Shown here: in pieces, positions 28,396-43,290 of the stretch | Numbering within the stretch: the stretch's first letter is position 1 | How the letters are laid out: the number at the start of each line of letters is the position of its first letter | Source of the DNA: Apostichopus japonicus | Taxonomy: Eukaryota; Echinodermata; Holothuroidea; Aspidochirotida; Stichopodidae | Direction of reading: 5' to 3' | Length of the DNA stretch: 64,000 bases | Assembly: GCF_037975245.1 (NCBI RefSeq) | Contig: NC_092573.1 | Span: 12,670,001-12,734,000, forward strand | Position numbers and translations under genes: made by a program | The notes under the pieces: generated by a model | What the model was told of the DNA's origin: nothing | Seen by the model: only the letters and a program-made list of their open reading frames with translations | The model's database searches: none

Positions 28396-31296
28396 TTAGG
28401 TACGTGTTTCAGCTGTATTTGCTTTCGATAGACTATCCTTGGGTGAGAAAAGTTTATTATTCGATTTACTGGACGTTTGGGATGCACCATCTGAAACACC
28501 TGAACATCGCGATAAATTGCTATCTGAACCCCCTATATGCACCATTGCAAAAGCTGTCCATGTATTGATATCACGGTTATAGCTGACTTTGTAATCGGAA
28601 ACGTTTCCGTCACTCCTTGGCAAGGACTCGCTTTTTATTTGATCTATCGACGGGACCAACGTCTCCGGTCTTTTTAGAGTTGACTTCGATAATAAGTCTG
28701 CCGATATATCTAATTCTGAAAGTAGCTCATCCACCGATTTCCCGGTGCTATCCAGTCGTCTATCGGAGTTTATCGAACCTTCACTCCAAATAAAACTCTC
28801 CGAAGACAAGCTCGTCGATTTTGCCTTTTCGAGAGGATAAGAAAGTGAATACGTTAAAGCCTCATCGAGATCAAAATTCTTAAAGTTCGATTCCAGCGTT
28901 TTGTCAGCATCTTTCCCGTCAGGACTGAAATCTGGAATTTTCGAACCGGTCTCTTGATACATCGAAAATGTAAAGGAATGCTCCCATTCAAAACTTTCCA
29001 TCAAATGATCAGAATCGCCAGGATCAGAGGAGCAACCGCGGCGTGAATCATCGGTCATTACCGAATCCATCGAGTTTCTAAAGATGGAATTCAACTTAAT
29101 ATTGGAATTTTCGTCTAGTACTGCCTCAGTTAACTTTCTCGAAAACATAGTATCACTGACTGCCAAAGATTCTTTCGACCCAGTGAAAACGCTTATGTTG
29201 TCGACAGACCCACTCTTAGATCCACGTTCTTTAATCTTTTGATCCAATTCTTGTAAAAATGCTTTGACCTCCGGATCAGCTTCAAATCCATTCGATAGTG
29301 GACTTTCTCCGTTACTCCGTCCGGGTGAGTTTGGATCCATGGTGTCAGATAATTCAAGTGGCTGCGAATCTGGACTGAAATCATCAAACTGTGTCAGACT
29401 ACGTCTAAGAATCTTCTCATTTTCACTCTCCGGTGTAGATGAAGCAGAGTTGAAAGACAATTTCAGGTTATCTAATTCCATCATTATCTTTTGTTTCTGT
29501 TCGGAGATATCTTCTGTCGTCTTCGAATCATTCCCGTAGAGTAACAGCTTTAGTCCTTCCGCTGCAAGTTCCTTTTCCCTGGCATGGTAATTTGATTCCC
29601 TACTATCTGAGCGTTTATTATTACGATCACATTCGCTGTCGTAAGAATATATTCTATACCTTTTGATAAATTCTTCGCTTTCTGCAAGACTACTGAAACT
29701 GCCGGTAAGGCCAGGATAGTGATCGAATGACAATGAATTGGAAGACTTAAATAACTTTTTCTCTGCTGGAATGGTTTGCATCAGAGAAAATTCAATTTCG
29801 GAATCAGTCTCTACCATATCTGGTTCAATTTCTGACAGAGTAGGTCCTATGGATAACGTACCACTTGGAATGGAAACAGGCGAACATATTTCCACGTTGA
29901 CTTCCTTATCGGAAAGATTCATACCTGGTTGGCTTACCTCAGTCTCACTCTCGTACTGATATATTCCATTCTTTGGCTTTCTGGTGTAAGATGAGTCTGA
30001 TGGAGGACGACGTCTCGACCATGACCTATTTGAGCTTGAATCATCGATGACGTCGCTCCTTCGAAGCATATGAGCACTGCTGACGGGTGACTTTAGGTAC
30101 GTCATCAATGGGATATGCTCATCGCTGTCTAATGTCAGAAAAAGAGACTTTTCATGTTCGTTGCTTCTAAACAAATCACCGGATGAATTAGTGTGCAGAG
30201 TTTCGTCCGATATGGAAGAAGCAATTCCACTCGTTCTATTTGGGGTATGATTAAGACTTGGTTCGCGACTATTCGAAATTTTCAAATTGGCTGCACTCGT
30301 CTGGGAGCACTTGTTATCTCTATTGCTACACGAGCTAATGTTTCCCTCTGAGAAGCTCCGTGGCATTTTTTGCGTTAAATTATCTTTATCATCCATCACC
30401 ACCGGTAAAAGAACACCCGGATACATTGGGGACTTGACACCATTCCCTTTTCGTAACACCCATGTACCGTCGTCACTAAGGAGACTACGACGTGGATCGC
30501 TCTCTGCTGAGTACATGCTTTGCGTACGTACACAACAAATACCATGTAAGAAAGCACGTTTGTGATTACGTTTCTTGTCCCTTAGACGAACCTTCGTAGA
30601 CTCTTCAGTTGGTTTTGTATCGTCTTTGGCTTCTTTGATTCGCAGTTCAAGGGATTCATGTTTCTGTAAATGTTTACTGTGTCTCTTGTTGCTCTCCGTG
30701 CTTTTCAAGTCGCTCTCCTGCTTACGTTTGTCTTGGTTCGAGTTCGGATTTGTTTCCAAGATTTTTTTGGTTTTCCTATGAGATGGTTTACCACTCGAAG
30801 AGGACCTACTACGTGTCTTCCTCGGTAGCTTCCATAGAGATGAAAGGTCGGTTGAACTTGAAGATGTTGACGTAGTGCTGCTACTGTTCGACTTTGATTG
30901 ATGAGTGGATATACTACAAGCACTAGAAACAGAACGCTTTCTTCTCGTCGTCCATAACTTCTCATCGTCTGTACTATGTTGAAGACGTAACGATTTTCCC
31001 GAAAGGCGAGAATCTAAACAGCTTGTGACTCTGTCGATCTGTTCTAGTACTCCCTGTAACTCGTTCATCACGGAGTTGAGCTCAGAAACCACCGCTTCGA
31101 GATTACGAACGACAACATGAATTTGTCTTCGCACAGATTCTTTGCAATGAATGGGCTTCAAGTTCGTCTGTGGAATTATTTGACCAGCTGGTTGATGAAC
31201 TAACACGACACTCTTTGTTGTTCCCGAACTTCGGGGTGACGTCAGAGTTAGCGATTCAGATGAAGACGACATGCGTATCGCTAACGGGTTTTCCAT
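28396..31296 (-). CDS. INSYN1-like (inhibitory synaptic factor 1-like) low-complexity protein
   Basis: One uninterrupted ORF of 966 codons. I place the start at the ATG at 31296 because it has A at -3 and G at +4, and an in-frame TGA lies 24 nt upstream (31320-31318). Residues about 53-97 form a heptad-like helical segment starting RRQIHVVVRNLEAVVSELN and ending in LEQIDRVTS, followed by a W-T-T and a Ser-rich stretch. This order resembles the N-terminal part of vertebrate INSYN1, a gephyrin-associated inhibitory postsynaptic protein. A later KVRLRDK...HGICC stretch (about 235-255) may match its short C-rich motif. The rest is Ser-rich, acidic and probably disordered, with no membrane segment. 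Vertebrate INSYN1 is roughly a third of this length. Family assignment rests on memory of the motif; function in this animal is inference. Confidence 0.7.
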   Translation of the reverse strand: MENPLAIRMSSSSESLTLTSPRSSGTTKSVVLVHQPAGQIIPQTNLKPIHCKESVRRQIHVVVRNLEAVVSELNSVMNELQGVLEQIDRVTSCLDSRLSGKSLRLQHSTDDEKLWTTRRKRSVSSACSISTHQSKSNSSSTTSTSSSSTDLSSLWKLPRKTRSRSSSSGKPSHRKTKKILETNPNSNQDKRKQESDLKSTESNKRHSKHLQKHESLELRIKEAKDDTKPTEESTKVRLRDKKRNHKRAFLHGICCVRTQSMYSAESDPRRSLLSDDGTWVLRKGNGVKSPMYPGVLLPVVMDDKDNLTQKMPRSFSEGNISSCSNRDNKCSQTSAANLKISNSREPSLNHTPNRTSGIASSISDETLHTNSSGDLFRSNEHEKSLFLTLDSDEHIPLMTYLKSPVSSAHMLRRSDVIDDSSSNRSWSRRRPPSDSSYTRKPKNGIYQYESETEVSQPGMNLSDKEVNVEICSPVSIPSGTLSIGPTLSEIEPDMVETDSEIEFSLMQTIPAEKKLFKSSNSLSFDHYPGLTGSFSSLAESEEFIKRYRIYSYDSECDRNNKRSDSRESNYHAREKELAAEGLKLLLYGNDSKTTEDISEQKQKIMMELDNLKLSFNSASSTPESENEKILRRSLTQFDDFSPDSQPLELSDTMDPNSPGRSNGESPLSNGFEADPEVKAFLQELDQKIKERGSKSGSVDNISVFTGSKESLAVSDTMFSRKLTEAVLDENSNIKLNSIFRNSMDSVMTDDSRRGCSSDPGDSDHLMESFEWEHSFTFSMYQETGSKIPDFSPDGKDADKTLESNFKNFDLDEALTYSLSYPLEKAKSTSLSSESFIWSEGSINSDRRLDSTGKSVDELLSELDISADLLSKSTLKRPETLVPSIDQIKSESLPRSDGNVSDYKVSYNRDINTWTAFAMVHIGGSDSNLSRCSGVSDGASQTSSKSNNKLFSPKDSLSKANTAETRT

Positions 31297-31477
31297 TGTC
31301 AAAGGAATGTCATTAGGTCATGAATATTCATAGTTTGATACAAACAATCACAAAGTGATGCTCTAAGACTGCTTTGTATTTAACACCTGGTCATCATGGT
31401 TTCCTTCACGAGATGGTGTCGTCGAAATCCATTGACATCAACTTCATTTCTAATAAACATCAGGCAGACATCAAGAT
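31297..31477 (-). other. 5' UTR part of the coding exon, with splice acceptor
   Basis: On the minus strand the sequence TTATCTTGTTTCAG ends at 31478, a good pyrimidine-rich 3' splice site, with the exon starting at 31477. That leaves about 181 nt of 5' UTR before the ATG at 31296. At least one upstream non-coding exon and a promoter should lie further right. I could not identify them. Confidence 0.5.
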
Positions 31478-31479
31478 CT

Positions 31480-32369
31480 GAAACAAGATAACATTAAAAA
31501 GGATGAAAACCTGTCGTTTCCGCCAGTTTTTCAATTTTGCATCATGAGAAAGATATTTTTTAATTTATTTTTATCTTCCACATCAGGAAGGGTGTCTCAA
31601 CAAAATAATAAATTACATTTCGCAGCTTAAACTTGCAATAAGAAAATGTCATCCGAAAAAGGATACAGTGGATCCTTACATGTATAGACCTCTCAAGAAT
31701 TTAATTATCCAAATTCTTCTTTGCTATTAATAAAACTTGATTAACTTTGAAATGCTCATGCATTCACATTGTTCCAGTGTAAGATGTTAATTTTCAGTTG
31801 TTTACATACCAAAGCCACTCTCTACCTCTCGTGAAGTGGAGATGAGAAAACCAGTTCCAATTTTCTCACTGCGTCTATCGTTGAAACATATGCCAAGGAG
31901 GTTCAGCCGGATTGTTCGCTGGCGTCTCAAGCATTCTAATCTGTCACTTACATCGATATGTAAATAAGCAACTTCGCTTACTCTGTTAAGATAAAATGAA
32001 CCAAAAATAAGAATTAGGTCAAAATTACATTTTTCGGTAAATTTCCTATATTAACCGAGCGCGACCTTGGCTGGAGTATTAGCTTGAAATATGCTTCAGG
32101 TTTCAAATATATTTCACTCCAAAAGAGTACAATGCGTTGACACATCAAACAGAGTCATATTGTACTTTTTCGATGACAGACACTTGCAAAACGAAGTGGA
32201 AAGTGATAACAAATCACACAAGACTTTGCAGTATGTTGCTATTTTGTTATTGACTGTATCCATATACTCAACCGATTCACTCAGAGATTTCAGTAACTAC
32301 TGTAACTATACTTTTAAACTTTGTACTACAGTTAAAATTTGATTGTGCTGACAAAATCTGATAAATCGA
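31480..32369. other. Probable 5' intron of the minus-strand gene
   Basis: If the acceptor at 31478 is used, the sequence to the right is intronic for an unknown distance. No other gene seen. Confidence 0.35.
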
Positions 32370-32500
32370 TAGCATGCATGTGCTATTAGGATTACAGTGA
32401 GAACTGAAGATATGTGTAATTCCAACAAATCCCAAACAACTGGATTTGTTGGAATTACACATATCCTCAGTTCTCACTGTAATCCTAATAGCACATGCTA
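32370..32500. repeat. Foldback (inverted repeat), about 58-bp arms
   Basis: The left arm (32370-32432) and right arm (32442-32500) are nearly perfect reverse complements around a 9-nt spacer (caaacaact). The left arm has an extra gcat, and there is one mismatch near 32410. Weaker inverted similarity continues outward (aaatctgataaatcgata against tatcggatccag-type words), so the arms may once have been longer. This could be a foldback MITE or a hairpin-forming transcript. No ORF. Confidence 0.85.
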
Positions 32501-33567
32501 CCGATCCAGTTTTTACTTTGGTAAAATTTACAGTAGTAACTGTGTTTTCTGTGTGTATCCAGTGCAATACTAGATTCCCAAGTTCGAGCACATGTACAAG
32601 ACTGGTGTGTTTTTTACTTAATCTTTAAATCGAACTATATTCTACTTCCAGTTAGCTATAAACGTTAACCAATAGTGTCTGCATCGCAAGATGAAACATT
32701 CATCAATTTTACTTTTAAGATATTTTTTTAAGTTCAATTGGTGGCGCTTTTATCAACAAAAAAATCTTTTAATATACTGCTTTAATCTTAGCACTTGAAA
32801 TTCACTGATGGACAACACTTACAAAACATATATACACGCGCAAGTCATGGTTATGATTAAAATCATGACAAAGAGTCTACCAAATGGAATTGGATTGATT
32901 CATGCTCTAGTTACTCAATTGAGAATGGATTTACCTTAGGCAACATAATAGATTGGAGGGGAAAAAATCAGAAATTATATCTTCCAGAAAAATGTTCAAC
33001 AATGGCATGCCTGAATCAATGGCAATTTGCTACATAACTAGGTCAGAATAGAGCTAACAATAAAGTGTGATGGATGGTTAATGCATTTGCATTAGATTGA
33101 CAATAAAGACGAAGTTAGACATTTTTATTGGTACCGGTCCGACTAAATTTCATGCAGTGATAAGAACATTTTTTCGTTCATAGTATTTACTTCCTGACAA
33201 TTTCATTCTCTATCACGTGGATACTTCAATTACGAAGCAATACATGACAATACATTGTACTAAATATGTACAGTCACATGAATGTGTGCAACCATGTAAT
33301 ACTGTTTGAGATCTTGAAGCATAAATGAATCATAATTTGTTATGTTCCAAACAATATCTTCAATATTTATTTTTCATTTGCTTCAGACGAAGTTTGCTGA
33401 AATCGTTATGAGCTTCGCCAAATGTCCATCCTCAATATTTGAATGTATCAATAGCAAGTTTCATAACGAATTTATTAGAGTCTATAGTGTTTTATTACCA
33501 GTCTTTTAAAATAAATGATTATTTGTAATTATTGGCTCATGCGTCATATACACACACGCATGCGCAT

Positions 33568-33571
<4 letters not shown>
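32501..33571. other. Intergenic or intronic, no gene seen
   Basis: AT-rich sequence with no supportable gene. Confidence 0.45.

Positions 33572-33656
<85 letters not shown>
33572..33656. repeat. (AT)n microsatellite
   Basis: About 85 bp of alternating AT immediately left of the hammerhead-bearing insertion. Confidence 0.97.
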
Positions 33657-33659
<3 letters not shown>

Positions 33660-33674
33660 ATGAATGTGTAGCAA

Positions 33675-33999
33675 GTGGTATGACAGATTTATAATAAATT
33701 AATAAAGTTCAACACACCAGAAAAAAATCCACTTTACGACCGGTTTCGTCCTTTTGGGACTCATCAGGCAAAGGTAGGAATCGAACCCCGGATCTTGTGG
33801 CCCAGACCGATATCCGTACAACTCGACCACAGTGATTCTACTATAGGATGTGGATGCGTATTAACTGGCTTTGTATAACTGTCAACGAGGGCGTATTACC
33901 CAGGTGTTATAATTGTACAGAGTGCACCCCTGATGCTTAGAATCTGACAATTTACAAATAATTATCACTTTTTATAGGCAAGCCAAGCCGTACTTAAGA
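33675..33999 (-). mobile_element. Small retroelement with Pol III boxes and a hammerhead ribozyme
   Basis: The 16-bp word aatgaatgtgtagcaa occurs at 33659-33674 and 34000-34015, bracketing 325 bp, as a target-site duplication would. On the minus strand the order is: about 150 bp of unknown sequence (with CTATAAAAAG near 33976), an A-box-like TGGTCGAGTTGTACGG (33829-33814), a perfect B box GGTTCGATTCC (33787-33777), a complete hammerhead core (33773-33732), and a tail rich in T and A. No ORF. A SINE-like, Pol III-transcribed, ribozyme-bearing element is the best reading. Schistosome Sm-alpha elements are a known precedent for the combination. Confidence 0.75.
33732..33773 (-). ncRNA. Hammerhead ribozyme motif, type I layout
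   Basis: Minus strand: stem I 3' strand CTTTGC, conserved CTGATGA (33767-33761), stem II GTCC-CAAAA-GGAC, conserved GAAA (33747-33744), a very short stem III (ACCGGT palindrome), then C at 33738 as the residue before the cleavage site, then stem I 5' strand GTAAAG. Stem I pairs fully with one G-U. All core residues are canonical. The self-complementary stem III is minimal, as in animal type I hammerheads that work best as dimers. Predicted cleavage is between 33738 and 33737. Confidence 0.85.
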
Positions 34000-34015
34000 A
34001 ATGAATGTGTAGCAA

Positions 34016-35464
34016 CCGAGCAGCAACCTAGAAATAATTGTAGCAAATTTTATATGTCATGCAAAATTTTGGAAAAAAATGCTTTACGAAAGTTTGAACC
34101 ATACATGTTTTTGCTTTATTCAAAACTGAAAGAATAGAAAGATTTGGCACCCGGATTATGAAATACAATTTAACTTTTTCGTATATTAAGGTAACTTTAA
34201 AAATTTAACAAATACAGTTAAAGATTCATATATTCAATTCACTTCATATTAATTGTATATAGCCGATGTACGAAACGAAACGAACTGTTTACATAATTTT
34301 TCTTTGTCTTCCCGTTTCTATGCATTGATTCATACAACAACTACAAAAAAGATTAATTTTATACAGTTTTAAACAAAAATTTCCAACAACCGTACCAAGA
34401 ATTCAACGTACTTTTTCGTCAATTACAATACTTCTCCGGCATTCGAAAAGCTCACCAAACACCAAACGTGATTGAATGGTATCCGGACGACATTAATTTA
34501 TTTCCCGTTTCATGTCAACTATGCCTTGGATAATGAAAAAAACTGTATACAGCAATACTTTAGCGCGCATACGGCTATGACTCATTAGTCAAACGCACGC
34601 TTCATTTACTATGGTAACTAACTATTCCATTGAATATTTTACGACTGTAGCCAGGCTTTATTCGGCTGGTGGGTATACCACTCTGTTCACTGTTTTTACA
34701 TGACGAATTGAACCCATGCATGAATTATAGTTTGGATAGCTAGGGACGCTATAGACAACAATAACTGCAACTTTTATGTCTCGTGAAGTTATTACTATAA
34801 AGGGCTTTCAGACAAAAAAAATTGTTAAACTCCTCATTGCGAGCTCTATAGTGGTTGTTGTCCCTGTCTGTGCAGTTTCCATTCTAGATGCCGTTAATCT
34901 CGGGAAATGAAGGGGGAAAAAACGGATTTGAATTGAATCGACAACAAAGAGTCTCAACACGAAACAGGAAATGTAACATGCATTTCCTGAAAGCAGGGCA
35001 GATATTTATGTATATAGAAGATATATACATTAAAGAAACTTATATTTTTGATTACATTTATGCAATAATGTTCAAACAAACCATAATTTATAGTTTTGTC
35101 AGTAATTCTATTCATCCATGACCCATTGTTTGTTTTCTCTTTAGTCTTCAAACACCAACCGAAAAGGACGGAGTATATGATCCAAAGCCACTTTGATAAC
35201 ACTGCATATGTCTACTGCTTCAAATTCGTGTACTTATAAAGGGGTTGATTAGAACTCGCTGTTGGTATTAAGAAGATTCTCTGAAGGTCATCTTAACACA
35301 ATCAGCTACTCAATTATCGCAGAAGTCTACCGGAATCTAATTTACAGGGAATCCCTTGTGGGAATTCTTGTCAATAAGATATACTACAATAATACATCTC
35401 TTCTCGCTTGTAAAAGTCCATCGCGATATATCTGGTGTCCACCTGTGATAGCAGTAAAACCACG
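34016..35464. other. Intergenic, no gene seen
   Basis: AT-rich sequence without a supportable gene. Confidence 0.45.
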
Positions 35465-36315
35465 ATAGCCAAGATAACCAACACAGCCAATATAATCAGT
35501 AATGTGAATATAGACAATACAGTCACTGTATAGCCAATAAATTCAGTGCAGATACAGACAGTCCAGACAAATTAACCAATATAGCCACGATAGTCACTGA
35601 TGGGTTCTATAACTAATATACCCAATGCAGCTCATACACCCGATGAATCCAACACAGCCAATATAACCAATCCAGCCAATACTGACAGCCAATATAACCA
35701 ATCTAGCCAATACTGACAGCCAATATAATCAATACAGCCAATGTTGTCAGCCAATATAATCAATATATCCAATGTTGTCAGCCAATGCAATCACTATAGC
35801 CAATAAATGGCAGCCAATATAATCTATACAGCCAATGTTGACAGCCGATATAATCAATATAACCAATGCTGACAGTCAACATAACCAATAAAGCCAATGC
35901 TGACAGGCAATACAATCAATATAGCCAATGCTGATAGCCAATACAGCCAATGTAGCCAATGCTGACAGCAAGTATAACCAATATATCCAATACAACCAAA
36001 CATCGCCAACATAGCCCATATAATCAATATAACTAATATAGCTATTGTAGCTAATATACATCACCAACTATGCATATATTACAACCAATGCACCCAATAT
36101 AACCAATATAGTTATAACAGCTGATATATCTATGATAGCTAATATACACCCAATATTACCAACTTAATGAATACAGAAACTATAGCTATTACAGCTAATG
36201 TACAGACAATATAACCAACTATACAGTTATTACAACCATTGTACCCAATATAACCAACATAATGAATACAGCTAATATAGCTATACACCCAAATTACAAA
36301 CCATACGGTTATTAC
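35465..36315. repeat. Degenerate minisatellite built on a ccaatataa-type word
   Basis: About 850 bp of repeated words such as agccaatataatcaat and agccaatgctgacag, in units of about 15 bp and higher-order units of about 30-40 bp. The repeat degrades towards the right, where ataaccaa and attacaacca words dominate. Repetitive Tyr-Ile/Trp-Leu ORFs on the minus strand come from the repeat itself. Confidence 0.9.
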
Positions 36316-37789
36316 AATCAATGCACATCAATTCATGAGGAAATATTTCCACTATAGAAACGAGATAGTTACTGGAAGTTGTGTTCCTTACAACTAATTA
36401 ACAATACAAAATTGCTGAGGCTGTAAGAACAACCGTATTTTAGAACTTCTAAACTATTACCATGGGTATGTTGCTTGAGATCATTTCTACAACACCATAT
36501 CTGTTTTGTTATGTTAGGGTACAGTCATGTGTAGGCCTAAGTTTTTGGAACGCATGTGTGATAGCACGATGTCACTACTCGCATTACAAGAAAGTGGCGA
36601 GTTTTCGAAAGATAAAGCAAGTCTAAAGGCACCTTTTTGTATAATCCGCATGATAACGCCTACTTCAACTTCAATGACCTATTGTTGCTATGTACAAACT
36701 GAAGTCTGATCAAACTCTGTTTTATAGGGTTTGACTATGACAATACAGAATTAATTTTTTACCATATATAATGTACGTGTTGAGTCAATGAAATTAGGTT
36801 TCCTTTCTTCTTGACATATTGGCAAAGTAGACGCACGAACAAGACATAATACTAGAAAATACAACATCCAGTGTAACAACTCGGGGTAGAAACGTTGTCT
36901 TGTACAAACAATATCTTCACATAATTGCAATAGGCATAACGAAAGAAAACTTTTATCCCACGATACAAAAGTAAATATTAATAATTATATATATTGTTTT
37001 ATGTCTTTACGTTCGTCACTTCCGGAGTGAATGCCTCACCAGGCAGGACTGATAGGTGAATTGTCCTAGATTTACACCAAAGTCAACCGTCTAGGGAGAG
37101 CCTATAACATCATATCAAGAAATCTCTAAGCATACATGCTAGTCACATAATGCTGTTGAGGACATAGATATCAATGCACATGGTTGTAATTAAGATTGTT
37201 GCATGTATCTGGCAGTCAAAGTAACACTTGAGGAGGCGAATTATCTTTGCTTCCAATCTTTGACGCTGAAGGCAAGCAAAGGGTTAAACTAATATATACT
37301 TTTATGGTTTAACTATAGCTGTTACTTGTTTCTGCATATGTAATAGATTTTATCAAGTCATGAATCCCATCGGAGGCCGAATATCCTCCCTTTGTTGCCA
37401 ACTGAGTATTAGATAGTGTAAAATGTTTATTGTGTTGGGTAGCTATAATCAGAGGTTTCCTTTGAATAAAGAGAAAATTAGTTGGCTCGATAATACAAAA
37501 TTCGTTCCTCTTAAAGAACATGACAGCTAGTAATTCTAATTCCGTATAGGTAAGAAAGAAATAGCATATATAGTTAACGGAGATTTTCTTTTACAGTTTT
37601 CGATAAGTTCGTCTAATGAAAAAAATCCTAAGATATAAATACCGGCCAGAGAGAAAATTAAATACCAAATTTTATCAAGTTTATCATGCAAATGTCTTAA
37701 AATTAACAGTCTTTTTTTTTATCATGAAACAGATGTCGATACGTAAAACTATAGCGTGCTAAATCAAAACGTTCCAGTTTTGTACATTG
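36316..37789. other. Intergenic, no gene seen
   Basis: No supportable gene or RNA. Confidence 0.45.
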
Positions 37790-38240
37790 CGTACGAGGAT
37801 TGATACAACCTAAACAACATAATTTATATCATTGAGCCAGCCGCAAGGACGAACATTCCTGCATCCAATTATATAGACGAAGAGAAGAGGATTATAGAAT
37901 GAACATTTAACTAAGTTCACTTCCAACTATATAGATGAGAGGGGAGAAAACATCAATGTTTTTATTGGCAATAGTAAAAATAATCAATATGTACTATAGC
38001 ATTTACATCGGCGATCCGGTAACTATATGAGGAGGCTCGATATAACATTAAACCATCACAACAACATAATTTATGTGATTGAGAATGACGTAAGGATGAA
38101 CATTCCAGGACATAACTATTGTAGACGAAGCAAAAAGAATGATAGGAAATAAAAGTTGGCTTACTCAACTATCAAGGGTCACCTTCGAGGGGCGATAAAA
38201 CATCACTTGATTTATTTTCAATATTAACAATCATCGCATA
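37790..38240. repeat. Diverged tandem duplication, about 250-bp unit
   Basis: Words in the first copy (acaacataatttatatcattga, trimmed here to acaacataattta; aggacgaacattcc; agacgaag; aaaacatca) recur in the same order about 250 bp later (acaacataattta; aggatgaacattcc; agacgaag; aaaacatcac). Confidence 0.7.
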
Positions 38241-43022
<4,782 letters not shown>

Positions 43023-43066
43023 GTTGTTACTCGAGTTTCACGCCTGCATGGCGATCATCAGACAAC
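43023..43066 (-). ncRNA. Hammerhead ribozyme motif, left arm of an inverted pair
   Basis: Minus strand: stem I GTTGT (43066-43062), core CTGATGA (43061-43055), stem II region T-CGCC-ATGCA-GGCG-T, core GAAA, stem III ACT-CG-AGT, A as the pre-cleavage residue (43028), then stem I ACAAC (43027-43023). Stem I pairs perfectly. The first stem II position is a T-T mismatch in this copy and its partner, so it looks like a family feature. The layout matches hammerheads described in terminal repeats of Penelope-like elements. Confidence 0.8.
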
Positions 43067-43075
43067 ATCAGACAA

Positions 43076-43118
43076 GTTGTCTGATGATCGCTCAACGCGT
43101 GAAACTCTGAGTAACAAC
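43076..43118 (+). ncRNA. Hammerhead ribozyme motif, right arm of an inverted pair
   Basis: Plus strand: stem I GTTGT (43076-43080), core CTGATGA (43081-43087), stem II region T-CGC-TCAAC-GCG-T, core GAAA (43101-43104), stem III ACT-CTG-AGT, A at 43113 before the cleavage site, stem I ACAAC (43114-43118). It is in opposite orientation to the left copy, 9 nt away. Stem II and stem III loops differ between the copies while pairing is kept. Confidence 0.8.
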
Positions 43119-43127
43119 TACTAGTGT

Positions 43128-43130
<3 letters not shown>

Positions 43131-43162
<32 letters not shown>

Positions 43163-43164
43163 CA

Positions 43165-43196
<32 letters not shown>

Positions 43197-43290
43197 ATAT
43201 ATATTATATATATATATAATATATATATTGTATATGTATATATTATGTATATAATATATATATTATATTGTATATTATGTACATATATAA
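43131..43290. repeat. (AT)n-rich tract
   Basis: AT alternation with gatcat, aatatatatt and atgtata interruptions; contains many short palindromes. Confidence 0.95.

Larger units (their letters stand above)
43023..43118. mobile_element. Remnant of a Penelope-like element terminal repeat (inverted)
   Basis: The two divergent hammerheads form one large palindrome with no reverse transcriptase or GIY-YIG ORF nearby. Penelope-like elements are known to carry hammerheads in their terminal repeats and often have an inverted extra repeat at one end. A solo or badly 5'-truncated copy would look like this. An AT microsatellite abuts the right side. Confidence 0.55.

Noticed and set aside
29193-30965. 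Short ORFs opposite or within the large minus-strand gene
   Set aside because: Shadows of the 966-codon ORF in other frames.
28396-31302. Start at 31302 for the large ORF
   Set aside because: That codon is TTG; the first ATG at 31296 has a strong initiation context and an in-frame stop just upstream.
35876-36321. Tyr/Ile/Trp-rich ORFs on the minus strand
   Set aside because: Translations of the ccaatat minisatellite.
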